Below are positions 40,338 to 50,370 of a DNA stretch of 64,000 bases, in pieces. The position numbers and the translations under genes were made by a program. The notes under the pieces were generated by a model that searched no databases, had not been told where the DNA came from, and saw only the letters and a program-made list of their open reading frames with translations. The first letter of the stretch is position 1, and each line of letters opens with the position of its first letter. Source of the DNA: Gambelia wislizenii (Eukaryota > Chordata > Lepidosauria > Squamata > Crotaphytidae); the NCBI GenBank assembly GCA_030847615.1, contig JAUMIR010000012.1:2163501-2227500 (forward strand), read 5' to 3'.

Positions 40338-41082
40338 AGCCCTTTATATCAGATGTTGCCATGATAGCGTGAAAAAGAAGCGCCATAGTTCCACACTGGC
40401 GGGTGCGTGTGATCTCAGTGGTTCTCACAAGAAGACATGAGTTCACTTAAAAGCCTAAAAACAGCTAAATTAAAAAACAAAACGAACACACACGCACTGA
40501 AACACACTTAAAACTTGCCTGCAAAATGGGGAGGTTCATAAAAAGAGCGTCCCGTAGCTAGTTTTCGCGTTCTCACCTGGAAGTGTTCTGGCGGACACCG
40601 CCCATTTATGCTGAAATTGACGCTGAAATTGTGCCAGCAGAATGGGGTGCAGTTTCAGGAGATTTTCAGACAGGCAAAAATCGCCCCTTGCCGCGCGAGC
40701 AGCCTCCCGAAACTGCTGCGCGGCAAGGGTCTTTTTCGGACGACGCTGTGCCTCTAGCGAAGCCGTCCGTGTCACTTCCGTGAAGCTTGGGACGGCTCCG
40801 CGCCATATTTCAATCACGGGCAGCTTCCGTGCTTGAAGGCTGCTCGCGCGGCAAGGGGCGATTTTTGCCTGTCTGAAAATCTCATCAGACACTCTCAATC
40901 ATGCTAAAAAAAAAATGCAATGGCTGATCAATTGACGGCTTGGCCCATCAACAAAAAAGGACGTCTTATTCACAAGATGAGAATGCAAAAATGTCGGGCG
41001 AAATGGGTGCTGTTTCACGTTCATTGGGTGTTCTTAGGATGCCATATTTGCTGCGTCTCATAAAGTCCGAAGTGATGAAAGC
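40338..41082 (-). mobile_element. Harbinger-type MITE, second copy, with GC-rich insert
   Basis: Read on the minus strand it follows the 21.5-kb element segment by segment: 'ccaggtgagaacgcgaaaac', 'ctctttttatgaacctcccc', 'ttttaagtgtg' and 'cttctttttcacgctatcat'. Upstream, 'gccattgcattttttttt' matches 'gtcaatagcatttttttt'. Between these lies about 235 bp absent from the first copy (40655-40890). Outer termini are decayed. Confidence 0.6.
40659..40883. repeat. GC-rich fold-back with perfect 47-bp arms
   Basis: Bases 40659-40705 and 40837-40883 are exact reverse complements over 47 bp (start 'gagattttcagacaggcaaa', inner end 'ccgcgcgagcagcct'), separated by 131 bp. A third, partial copy of the arm's inner part ('ctgctgcgcggcaaggg') lies at about 40713, so smaller alternative hairpins are possible. 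Surrounding DNA is AT-rich and CpG-poor. Confidence 0.85.
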
Positions 41083-41734
41083 TATGTAAATGTACATAGG
41101 ATAGATCGCAAGCTGCTTTTATTATTCCTCCGAGGGCTCAGCAATGATCACCGTCTTAATATTTGTTGGAACTTCATCCTTTTCTATGCTTCTGATTGAT
41201 AATTCCCGAGAAAACTCAACTGTATAGGGAGTCTAGTTTTTACCTCATTGATTCAGAGGAGCCAGCCTTCCAGGCTAATCTTAGCGGGGTCTCAAACCCC
41301 CCCATAACCCCCTTCCCATTCCAGGTTCCATGCTTACAACTCAAATTTTAAAAGTTGCTCTTTAGGATTTAGTTGTCGCTGCAATGACATTTTAATGATT
41401 CCGTTTGTTTTATGGCTGCTGTGGATTCTGTTCTTTTCCGGTCTCCTACTGTATATGTTTTGTGGTAATTGATGTGCGCAATTTCATTAAAATGCTGTTT
41501 TATTGTCTCGTCGTAAGCTGCAGGGAAAAAACAGGGTGGAAACAAAGCAAACACCCATATGGAAGATTTCAAAAGGAAAACAAGATATGTTCTCTTAGTA
41601 CAGGCTGTCTAGGGCTGGAGATGGAGTTTTTCCTGGAGAGGGGCAAAGTGGGACAGAGAAAATGAGAATCAATCTCCAGGTTCATCAGGAAGGGATGCAG
41701 AAGGTTTTGCTTCTATTTGACTATATTTTGCAAT
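41083..41734. other. Non-repetitive island, candidate conserved non-coding DNA
   Basis: 'cattttaatgattccgtttg', 'ttgtggtaattgatgtgcgc' and 'aatttcattaaaatgctgtt' (41385-41500) have TAAT/ATTGAT clustering. No repeat, no family motif in the frames. Confidence 0.3.
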
Positions 41735-41985
41735 GATTTTATTTATATTTATTTATTTAGGTATTTATACCCCTCTCTTCAGCCACAAAGGCTCTCAGAG
41801 TGGTACGCATCTACACTGCTTTTATAGCATGCTAGGCACTCTCCTCCACAAGCCGGGTACTCATTTTACTGACCTACAAAAGGTTGGAAGGCTGATTTGA
41901 ATTTTGGAGCCCTCTGGGATCAAACTTGCAATGTTGTGGTTGCAATACTGGCATTTAACCACTGAGCCAACAGGGCTCCCTAAAT
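41735..41985 (-). mobile_element. tRNA-derived SINE, essentially complete
   Basis: On the minus strand: 'gagccctgttggctcagtgg' (box A TGGCTCAGTGG), 'caagtttgatcccagagggc' (box B-like), then 'cagccttccaaccttttgta', 'agtgtagatgcgtaccactc' and 'tgaagagaggggtataaata'. About 235 bp ending in an A/T-rich tail. Confidence 0.7.
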
Positions 41986-42099
41986 GATACATGATGATGG
42001 GGATGATGGGCTAGAGTTAACTGTGGATGAGAAAAAGGAAGCATAGACCATAGATGTGGCCATTTCAGGGGGGTACCTAAACAAAACCCAATGGTCCAT

Positions 42100-42250
42100 T
42101 CGCATGGCAGAATTATACTACTATGATTCCACTTTAACTCCCTGTGGAATCCTGGGATTTGCAGTTTACAATTCTCACCCAGAGAGTTCCAGCACTTCCC
42201 CAAATTGCAAACCTTAGCATCCCATAGGATCCAGCCATGACATTTAAGAT
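42100..42250. mobile_element. Palindromic hAT-like MITE
   Basis: 'gattccactttaactccctg', 'aatcctgggatttgcagttt' and 'gcaaaccttagcatcccata' in facing arrangement. Confidence 0.5.
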
Positions 42251-42261
42251 GAGATTAAAGG

Positions 42262-42372
42262 GCTTGTTCTTGTATGCCTTCAAGTCGTTTCTCACATATG
42301 GTGACCCTAAAGGGAACCTATCACTGGTTTTCTGAGGCTGAGAGTGTGTGACTTGCCCAAGGTCACCCAGCC
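42262..42372 (-). mobile_element. CORE/MIR-like SINE, tail and core only
   Basis: 'gtatgccttcaagtcgtttc', 'tatggtgaccctaaagggaa' and 'gtgacttgcccaaggtcacc'; head missing. Confidence 0.65.
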
Positions 42373-42458
42373 ACCAAGAAGGCTTTCCCCCAGGTCCTTG
42401 TGATGGTGGTGGGACCAAGAGAGATCCCTTCTCTAAGGCTCTTTAAGGCAGGCTTATA

Positions 42459-42688
42459 CTGTCAGCCTCCATATCCATGGATTCTGCATCCATGGACTCA
42501 ACCATCCATGGCCTGAGAATATTCCAGGGGGGAAATATCCAAAAAGCAAACCTTGATTTTTGCAGTTTCAAATAAGAGATACCATTTTACTATGCCATTA
42601 TAGATAATGGGGCTTGAACATCTGTGGATTTTGGTATTCATGGTGGGTGTCCTGGAACCAACCCCCAGTGGATACCAAGGGCCCACTG
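42459..42688. mobile_element. TA-flanked Tigger-like MITE
   Basis: TA at 42457-42458 and 42689-42690. 'gtcagcctccatatccatgg' faces 'gtggataccaagggcccactg'-type sequence at right. Interior 'aaaaagcaaaccttgatttt' is shared with 44.8 and 45.1 kb. Confidence 0.7.
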
Positions 42689-42732
42689 TATCTTTCAGAT
42701 AACCTGGACCTAAGCTGTATAGGGAGCTCTAG

Positions 42733-42943
42733 TATGGAGTAATAATTTGAATGCTGAACTAGGACTCTGGGAGACCAGGATTCGAATCCCTGCTCAGCCA
42801 TGGAAACCCACTGGGTGGCCTTGGGTAAGTCACACTCTCTCAGCCTCAGCAGAAAGACATAGCAAACCATCTCAGAACAAATCTTGCCAAGAAAACCCCA
42901 TGATAGGTTTGCCTGTAAGTCGGAAATGGCTTGGAGTCACACA
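42733..42943 (+). mobile_element. CORE/MIR-like SINE, near full length
   Basis: Box B-like 'ggattcgaatccctgctc' is well preserved, then 'ggccttgggtaagtcacact', 'aaccccatgataggtttgcc' and the tail 'cttggagtcacacaac'. Directly followed by the (CT)n of a reversed LINE. Confidence 0.75.
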
Positions 42944-43186
42944 ACACTCTCTCTCTGGCTTTTCTTCACAAATGAAGATTCAGGAAGGACTCATCCCGCG
43001 CTTTCTGCAAGTGCGCTGTTGACTAAAAAGGCCAATCCGAGATAGACAAGTCCGGTTGCAGAAAGCACAGCAGAAGGTCTCCTTGGGTGATGTTTCCGGG
43101 TTGTGATTCTTTCTGCGTTGCCGTTTCTCTTCAAGACTTGTTCGGCGTGAGTTCTCAAATAAGGCTGCAGCATTGTGGATAGTGCA
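42944..43186 (-). pseudogene. LINE 3' end fragment with (CT)n
   Basis: The minus frame 42980-43240 reads SLEEKRQRRKNHNPETSPKE and AFCNRTCLSRIGLFS, the C-terminal finger region. Truncated at 43186 in 'ttgtggatagtgcac'. Confidence 0.75.
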
Positions 43187-43445
43187 CAACAACAACAGCA
43201 AGAACAAGCCATGTAGGGTTTTATGAGTCACGAGGAGCACTTTGAATTGTGCATGGAAATGAACCAGTAGCCAGGACAGCCTGACAAACGCTGCTATCGA
43301 CCATTATGCAATGGAAGCGTGTGTCAGCGTGATGTGAGCTGAGCACTCAGTAGCACAACAAACCAATTGGGTGTTTGGGTGCTGTAGCACAACCGCCAGT
43401 GTAGCTACACTCATGTAACTTTTAGGCAATGCAACCTTTCTGTTG
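43187..43445. other. Unassigned, with one repeat piece
   Basis: 43205-43275 ('gcactttgaattgtgcatgg') matches the LINE-like repeat at 5.4 kb. The remainder is unassigned. Confidence 0.3.
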
Positions 43446-43449
43446 ACTT

Positions 43450-43738
43450 GCTGGCCAGTGACTCTTGCTCCCTTCCCACACCCCAGCACTTTGGATTACA
43501 ATTGCTGCAAACTGAGTTCAAAGTGTACAAGTCCGTTTGCACTCAATTAAGTCTCCCAGGGGGAGAAGAGAGGAGATTGTGGAATCTTGTCCCTTCCCAA
43601 AAGACTCAAGCAAAAGCAAACTGCTGCAGCCTCTCCTAGCTTGTGCGCTCTTCCTCAGTTAATAGCTTTTGCTGTCTCGACCACACTCTGAGGTTGCTTG
43701 GCTGCAGGTTTTCACCTCTGAAATGTTGGAGGGTATTC
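43450..43738 (+). mobile_element. 'ATACCCTCCAAC' MITE, right end intact
   Basis: 'attgctgcaaactgagttca', 'actgctgcagcctctcctag', 'cgaccacactctgaggttgc' and 'gaaatgttggagggtat'. Confidence 0.65.
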
Positions 43739-44334
43739 TGCCTCCGGCAAGAGATTTCCTGCTGATGGACCAGTTCTGTCCCTGTTTAACTGCATGCATA
43801 GTTTGCTATACTGAATTGCTGCCTTAACGGAATATATTAATCCTGAAACACTGGTGAGTTTTCTCAAGAGAGAGCTCGTTCCAATGGCTGCACGCCCACA
43901 CATTTTATTTTATTTTATTTTATTTTATTTTATTTTATCTTTTTGCCTTCCAACATCCAATTTGGACAGAACAATGTTTCAGAGGAGAGGAGGGCACTCT
44001 ACAGATGAACAGCAATGACAATTTAGCAAGGATCCTGGCCAATTTTACTTTTAAATCTCTCTTCCTCCCCTCCCCAACCAGGCAGGCCTGGCCAGTCTAA
44101 ATACCAGGGATATTTTTAAACTCGGAGAAGGCAAAGAACATGTCAAAAGTTTTGTTTTGTTTTGTTTTTTTAAACTGAGGCTCTCTGTACTTCAATGCCC
44201 AGGTACATTTAGTTTTCATGTTTTTCTCAAAAAAAAAAAAGCCATTTGACAGAGGGGCAAGGAAAATGGCAGGTTTGTGTCATATTACCGAGGGGGGGGG
44301 CACCTTTTAATATTTGAAGGGCCATGTCAAGTCA
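43739..44334. other. AT-rich stretch with (TTTTA)n
   Basis: A perfect (TTTTA)n tract lies at 43903-43938; poly(A) at 44228-44240. Otherwise unassigned. Confidence 0.3.
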
Positions 44335-44337
44335 AAG

Positions 44338-44582
44338 GGTGTATCCACATTGCAAAATTATAGCTGTTTGGAATCGCTTTAACTGCCTTTAACTCCACTC
44401 TGCGCAGTTGTGGGATTTGTAGTTTGGTTAGTCCATTCCCCTGAGCAGCAGCATTTGAACCATGTTGCAGAGAATCATAAGGAAGTCAAGAAACAACAAA
44501 TCCCGAGATTCCATAGAAAATAGCCACAATTGTTAGAGGAGTATCAAACTGCCATAATTCTGCAGTATGGATACACCTGGAG
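44338..44582. mobile_element. Palindromic hAT-like MITE, both ends visible
   Basis: Left terminus 'gtgtatccacattgcaaaat' and right terminus 'attctgcagtatggatacac' are inverted. Inner arms 'gggatttgtagtttgg' and 'aacaacaaatcccgagattc' face each other. 245 bp. Confidence 0.7.
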
Positions 44583-44735
44583 TTAAGCTTGTTTGGTTTC
44601 ATTTCAATAGGGGAGGGAAGAAAAGACCATATATTGGAAGCATGTCATTTTCTCTTGTAGATGGATGGTCTTGTAGGAGGATTGTTTCCTCCCTCCAGTC
44701 TTCAGGATTCACCTTTGTGACTTCTTATCCCCAAT
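44583..44735. other. Spacer
   Basis: Unassigned sequence between two MITEs. Confidence 0.2.
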
Positions 44736-44737
44736 TA

Positions 44738-45259
44738 CAGTTGTCTCTCCATTTCCATGGATTTGGTATCCACGGATTTAAGTATTCACAGCTTAAAAAA
44801 ATAATAATCCAAAAAGCAAACCTTGCTGTTTGCCATCTTATATAAGGGACACCATTTTGCTATGCTATTGCATATAATAGGACTTGAGTATCCATGGATT
44901 TAAGTATTCATGGCTTGAAAATATTCTTTAAAAAAGAATAATCCAAAAAGAAAAGCTTGATTTTGCCATCTCATAGAAGGGACACTATTTTGCTATGCCA
45001 TTGCATATAATCGGACTGGAGTATTCATGGATTTTGGTATCCACAAAAGGGGATCCTGGAACCAAACCCCAGCAAATATGAAGGGACAACGATAATAATC
45101 CAAAAAGCAAACCTTGATTTTAGCCATCTTATATATAAGGGACACCATTTTGCTATGCCATTGCATATAATGGGACTGGAGTATTCATGGATTTTGGTAT
45201 CCACGGGGGTGGGGTGGTGGTCCTGGAGCCAAACCCTACCGAATATGAAGGGACAACTG
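44738..45259. mobile_element. TA-flanked Tigger-like MITE with triplicated interior
   Basis: Ends 'cagttgtctctccatttcc' and 'gaagggacaactg', with TA at 44736-44737 and 45260-45261. The interior block containing 'gacaccattttgctatgc' occurs three times (about 44849, 44983, 45141), so the element is 522 bp rather than about 230 bp. The third block is preceded by a terminus-like 'tgaagggacaac' at about 45080, suggesting unequal exchange between copies. Confidence 0.75.
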
Positions 45260-45261
45260 TA

Positions 45262-46289
45262 TCTATGAAAGGGTGGGGATCCTCAAGTTCTGGGGCTGAA
45301 TTCTGCCCTCTTGAGGTCCCAGTCCAGCCCTCTATGGTTCCCTCAATAGCCATGGCCCCTTTCCCATGAGACCACCATTCACTGGTTTTCCAGTGTTGTG
45401 GTGCCTCTGGCTAGAAGGATAGGTTAAGTGTTCTTTATCCCTTCTCCCCAAGCAGGTCAGCAACTGCAGTTGGTACTTACTGCATAATGCTTAATAATAT
45501 GACCAGGAGCCATCTCTAGCTCACAGGGTTTGACTCTGGGACCTCAGGAACTGGCAACCCTGAAACTCTGCCTCCCTCTTCATCAAAGTAACTCTCAGCT
45601 GGAAAATTCACTCCCATTCTCTAGCCAGGGGAGGATGAGAAAGACAGCCAGCAAATGAAAAGGAAAAATAGGCCTTGATAGCTTGTTCTCCCTCCACTGC
45701 CTTCCATATCAACGCGCTAATTTTATGATGAGTCAAAGGGTGGTTGCTCTAACAACCAGACACCCTGTAAAATCAGCATGGCGCAACGGATCTCTCCCTC
45801 GGATCTCTCCTTCCACCTCTCTGAGCACTGAGGGCGACATAGATTCAGAAGCGAAGCTGAGCTCGCTCTCTCCAGCCATGTACAAGCTTTTCTTTCACCC
45901 TGCCAAACCGTTGGCGCTTACGGAATGGCGAAACTTTTGTCTTCTTCTTTTCAGTCCACAGACCCAAGAAGGCCAAGCGGCTCTGCAAATCAGGTGTTTT
46001 TTGCAATGTTATGACAGCGAGGCATTGGAAGTCTGAGACGGTATACATACAGTGGAACTTAATTTATCTTAAAGGGCTGAGACATGGAGTGGATTTGCCA
46101 AAACGTTTTCCTCCCTGCCAAAATGTATTCGAAATGTATTCTTCTGGGGGGCCCTTGATGGTAAGATACACATAATTTGGGTTCCTTTATTTCAGGCATG
46201 GACAAACACCCCAAAGACCATGTATTGCCCAGCAGGGCAGATTTTATGGCCTCCATCCTCCCTCACCCTGGGTTTTAAAAAATGGCAAA
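45262..46289. other. Non-repetitive stretch with an unrecognised frame
   Basis: Contains a 117-codon plus frame (45683-46036) in CpG-containing sequence ('ggcgcaacggatctctccct'). The protein has no motif I recognise, and a 67-codon minus frame overlaps it. 'ggttgctctaacaacc' at 45741 is a weak X-box-like palindrome. Not called as a gene. Confidence 0.2.
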
Positions 46290-46425
46290 AAATACAACCC
46301 TGGAAACCTCTTGCATCACCTTGGGCAAGTCACACTCTCTCAGCCTCCAAGGAAGGCAAGGGCAAACCTTATTCAAAAAGAATATTGCCAGGAAAACTAT
46401 AGGACAGGACCACAATAAGGTGGAG
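46290..46425 (+). mobile_element. CORE/MIR-like SINE, head lost
   Basis: 'accttgggcaagtcacactc', 'tcagcctccaaggaaggcaa' and 'attgccaggaaaactatagg'; immediately followed by (CT)n of a reversed LINE. Confidence 0.65.
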
Positions 46426-46430
46426 TGAAG

Positions 46431-46433
<3 letters not shown>

Positions 46434-46482
<49 letters not shown>

Positions 46483-47312
46483 CTTTTCTTCGCAAACGAA
46501 GATTCAGGAAGGACTCATCCCGCACTTTCTGCAAGCACACTGATGACTGAAAAGGCCAATCTGAGATAAACAAGTCTGGTTGCAGAAAGCACAGCAGAAG
46601 GTCTCCTTGGGTGATGTTTCTGGGTTGTGGTTCTTTCTGCGTTGTCATTTCTCTTCAAGACTTGTTTGGCGTGAGTTCTCAAATAAGGCTGCAGCATTGT
46701 GGATAGTGCGTCTCCATGCCTCACGATGTGAGGCCAGGGCGCACCATTGTTGGTGAGCATTTTGGCCGAGCCTGAGATGTTGCTTCAGGGAGTCATTGTG
46801 TCGCTTTTTTGGAGTGCCCTTCTTATGCTGACCTGTGGTGAGTTCACCGTAGAGTACTATTTTTGGGAGGCAATGGTCCTCCATCTTAGAGACATGCCCT
46901 GCCCAGCGCAGCTGTGTTCTCAATATCATGGCCTCCATGCTGGTGATCCCTGCTTGCTCAAGGACAGCAACATTCGTGACATAGTCCGTCCAGTGTATAT
47001 TTAGGATTGTGCGTAGACAGCGCTGATGAAAGCGCTCGAGGAGTCGTAGGTGGTGGCGATAGGTGACCCATGTTTCAGATCCATAAAGGAGGATAGACAG
47101 TACGATGGCTCTATACACACTGATTTTTGTGCTTTGCCTCAGGTGTTTATTGCTCCAGACTCTTTTGTGAAGTCTTCCAAATGCACTATATGACTTTGCT
47201 AATCTGTGATCGATCTCTGTCAATCTTGGCATCTGAGGAAATGATGCTTCCCAGGTAGGTGAACTGCTGAACGGACTTGAGCACAGATTTGCTGACGGCA
47301 ATGTGGGGATGG
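46434..47312 (-). pseudogene. LINE RT fragment, longest minus copy, with 48-bp (CT)n
   Basis: The minus open frame 46645-47388 contains RLAKSYSAFGRLHKRVWSNK, VYRAIVLSILLYGSETWVTY and RWAGHVSKMEDHCLPKIVLY. Its first about 25 codons lie outside the LINE. A frame change near 47215 separates EIDHR from the upstream SIISSDAKID. The 3' finger part is in another frame. The (CT)n tract is 46434-46481. Confidence 0.8.
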
Positions 47313-47844
47313 TGGCTGAAGGCACATAACAACAGAAGTGTACCACCTGTGCCCTTCCAATGTCTCCATTTTGCCACTGGGATTTCAACCAGCATCCAGA
47401 TCATGAGTTCTCCTCTCTGGCCTCCCCTCCATAAATAAGGCAGAAAGTCTGTTTTAGTAGTACAGTGTCTGTTTCCAGTCATCTTGAGGAGTTCACTGTA
47501 ACCGACCCAAATGACTTGTTTTCATGTTCCTGGAGATAATCCTTCAGACATTGTTCCTCTTATTCAGAGAACTTGCTTTTCAAGTGGATTTTTTGCCACT
47601 CTTCTGGCTGGCCTCATCATTCCAGAGAGAGATATTCTGGTGGGGTTTGCAAAGCCGCCCGCTCTAGAAACCACCTTCTTGTGTGAATGCTGGACCACTT
47701 GATGGGTTTAACAGTACATATTTTCTGAGTAGCCAATATGAACCACCTTGATCTTAGGTTGAATTCCATCAAGGGTTATAAAATATTGAGTTTCTTCATG
47801 ATTCAATGCCAGGTAATCCAGAATTTATCAGGAATAAAATAAAT
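47313..47844. other. Unassigned stretch
   Basis: No repeat or exon recognised. Confidence 0.2.
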
Positions 47845-48222
47845 GAGGAGAGTTGAAGGAGTTGGGCATGTTCAGCTTGGTGAAGAGAAGACCTGAGAGG
47901 TGATTTGATGGCCTTCTTGAAATACCTCAAGGGCTTTCCCAGAGAGGAGGAGGATGCAGGCTTGTTCTCTGCTGCCCCAGAGGGTAGGACCAGGACTAAT
48001 GGTGTGAAGTTACAGGAGGGTAGATTTCAATTGAACCTTGGAAGGGACTTCTTGACAGTGAGAACGGTTCAGCAATGGAACCAATGGCCTAGAGAGGTGG
48101 TGGGATCTCCTTCTCTGGTGGTCCTCAGAAAGAAGCTGGACAGCTCCCAGATGGGGATGCTCTAGCTGGAGACCCTACATCATTGACACCTGAGGCCCCT
48201 TCCAACTCTACCATTCAGCGAG
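47845..48222 (+). mobile_element. Diverged CR1 3' portion
   Basis: The open frame 47905-48165 reads MAFLKYLKGFPREEEDAGLF, TNGVKLQEGRFQLNLGRDFL and SPSLVVLRKKL, recognisably CR1 but of a different, older subfamily (EEDAGLFSA rather than EDGASLFSA). Confidence 0.75.
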
Positions 48223-48785
48223 GAGGCAAGGGGTCTTAGCTAAATCAGTTTCCGAGAGCCTTTTAGGAATGGTTTTTCCAGATAAAAAGCTGAGCAACTC
48301 TCCCTCTGCACCGCAAAATGTTCCCTGAACTTATGATCCCACCAATGAGAATTTCCTTCATGCTGCTTTTGGGATGAATGCAGCATTAGAAAGGGCAACA
48401 TCTGTTCGCTGGGTTGAGAATGTTTTTTTCCCTGTCAACACTGGTGAGCAGCAAATGTTTGCTTTGCCTGGTGAATCCTAGGAAACAGGGCAGTAGTAGA
48501 TCTGTTTAGATCAGGACTGGAGAATCTCACACCCTGAAGCCGAATTTAGATATCCTAGATTTCTTTGCTGGCCCACTGGAGTGCTCCAGATATCCCCGAT
48601 CCATTCCTTGTGACACCAATTGAAAAACTCCATGGATTGATTCCACAAGATTACTCTAGTTCAGACTATCAATAGGATTGCAGCTGTGTATATTAACCTG
48701 GGAATCTTTAACGAAAGGTATCAGATGAGAGGAAACACTCAACTCCACCTGTCATTGGGAGATTCACTCCCAAAGGAGGCAATAT
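48223..48785. other. Unassigned stretch
   Basis: No recognised element. Confidence 0.2.
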
Positions 48786-48786
48786 A

Positions 48787-49050
48787 GGTCTCCCCCCATT
48801 TATGTGGGGGATAGATTCCCAGACTTACTGCAGATACGTGAAACCACCATAGAGCACCATTGAATTGCACTGGAGGACCTAGAAAACACCTAGAGAGGAC
48901 ATGGCAGAAGTTGACCATAGAGTCATGCTGGGAGACTTCCCAATGCCTAGAGGGACCACTTCCATCATGACTCTATGGTCCTCCTGATGCCTAGAGAGTT
49001 GGTAAGTGAATCCGCAGGTACTGATCCCACATAAACCAGGGGGCCAACCC
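48787..49050. mobile_element. TA-family MITE with satellite-like interior
   Basis: 'ggtctccccccatttatgtg' at left, 'ataaaccagggggccaaccc' at right. Interior 'gcactggaggacctagaaaa', 'cacctagagagg', 'catgactctatggtcctcc' and 'gatgcctagagag' gives about two diverged versions of the 108-bp satellite arms. Confidence 0.6.
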
Positions 49051-49404
49051 ATTGAGATATTTAATTAATTGATTGATTGATTGATTGATTTCCTGCCTTC
49101 TTTCCATCATGAGATTCACAGATTCCGATCAGGGGCAGACAACGACATGGTGGTGGCTGGGAAAACATTTTTTTCCCCAGATAACCGCACCACACAATCT
49201 GTATCTCAAACACAGCAAGGTCACACACTTGTGTAGTCCCTCTCAAAAAGGCAACAGGAAAGGGCATTATTTCCAATTGCCATTTTGGGAGGGGCTACAG
49301 AGGAAATTGGAGGTATTCAGGATAATGGTTGGATTGGGGGAGAGCTGGGTGTGTTTTGGTGTGTTTTTGCATGTTTGCATGCACAGTGTGGGGGCAAACA
49401 TTAC
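49051..49404. other. Unassigned with (GATT)n
   Basis: (GATT)n at 49070-49090. The 107-codon frame 49085-49408 has no motif. Confidence 0.25.
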
Positions 49405-49500
49405 CTGAAAATGATGCTAATTGTTGCCATCTTGACCGCACTGTGAGGTTGCTTGGCCATGCATATCCTGGTTTCCATCTGTGAATTGTTGGAGGGCATG
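49405..49500 (+). mobile_element. 'ATACCCTCCAAC' MITE, right end only
   Basis: 'gccatcttgaccgcactgtg', 'ggttgcttggccatgcatat' and 'attgttggagggcat'. Confidence 0.6.
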
Positions 49501-50090
49501 GTTGCTCAACCTAGGGATGAATAATTATAGATATTCTATCCACTGCTTGTAGTGTCCATTTCTGTGCAAGGGGAGAGAGAGCAAAGCCATCTGAGGCCTG
49601 GGAAAATAAGCATCGAAAAGCCAGAAGAGGAGTCATTTTCTCAAGAGACTTTTGCAAAGTGTTGTTTGCGTACATCTTGGCCAGGGTAGACTGTGGCAGT
49701 TTATTTGGGTTCCTCCCCAGGGAGTTGAAAGCTCTTTCTGCCTCTCTGTCTTTTATTTTTTCCTCTTTCCCAGAAGGCTGTGGGGAAGCTGAACAGATAT
49801 AAAAGAGGATCAGGCCATCGATAGTCAGAGAAGCTTCTTGGAACACAATGCACAGAAGAAAATGGGGCAGCATTTTGGGAGTGGAGAGGGGGGCGAGGGA
49901 ATGCATCATAAAGAGAAAGCCTGATCTGTTTTCCTCGTTTGTGTTCTAATTGATGAGAACAGCTAATGAGCTGTGCTTTAAATCCCTCTCAAAAGAAAAA
50001 GAGGCCAGTTATTCCATATGCTCCAACTTCCCCTTCCAAAATAAAAAGGGAAGGGGGCCAAGCTGGCCATAAGAAGAACAATTCATAATA
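49501..50090. other. Non-repetitive island, candidate conserved non-coding DNA
   Basis: 49940-49985 ('ctaattgatgagaacagcta', 'atgagctgtgctttaaat') has an E-box and TAAT cores close together. The 132-codon minus frame 49511-49909 has no recognisable domain. Confidence 0.25.
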
Positions 50091-50370
50091 TCTATATACA
50101 GTATATAAAACTCTTGGGTATGTTGCCTTTCCCAGTGTGCTGATTGGCTGCTCAGGAAACACACCCAACCAATCACCACCCATATGCAAATTCCCTCTCC
50201 ACCTCACAATCCACTCCTGTTACTCAATCTGCATCTACACCCCCAACCCCACAAGGGCCCCTCCATCCTCTCACTCTCTCAGCCAATCAATGCAATATTA
50301 TTTTCCTTTAAAAATAGTGTGTAGCTGAACTGTGTGGACCTTTCAAAGTTTACTTTAGTTGGAAAAGGCA
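50091..50370 (+). mobile_element. Helitron-like element, single internal unit
   Basis: Starts A|TCTATATACA, then 'aaactcttgggtatgttgcc' and 'gtgctgattggctgctcagg', one copy of the repeat unit, then 'actctctcagccaatcaatg' and the 3' region 'tagtgtgtagctgaactg'. The extreme CTRR end is not clear. No Rep/helicase coding. Confidence 0.55.

Noticed and set aside
41900..41985. Functional tRNA gene on the minus strand
   Set aside because: Box A and a box-B-like element are present, but the cloverleaf does not close convincingly and a SINE body follows.
46645..47388. 247-codon host gene on the minus strand
   Set aside because: Apart from its first codons it is a LINE reverse-transcriptase C-terminus, present in five other copies here.
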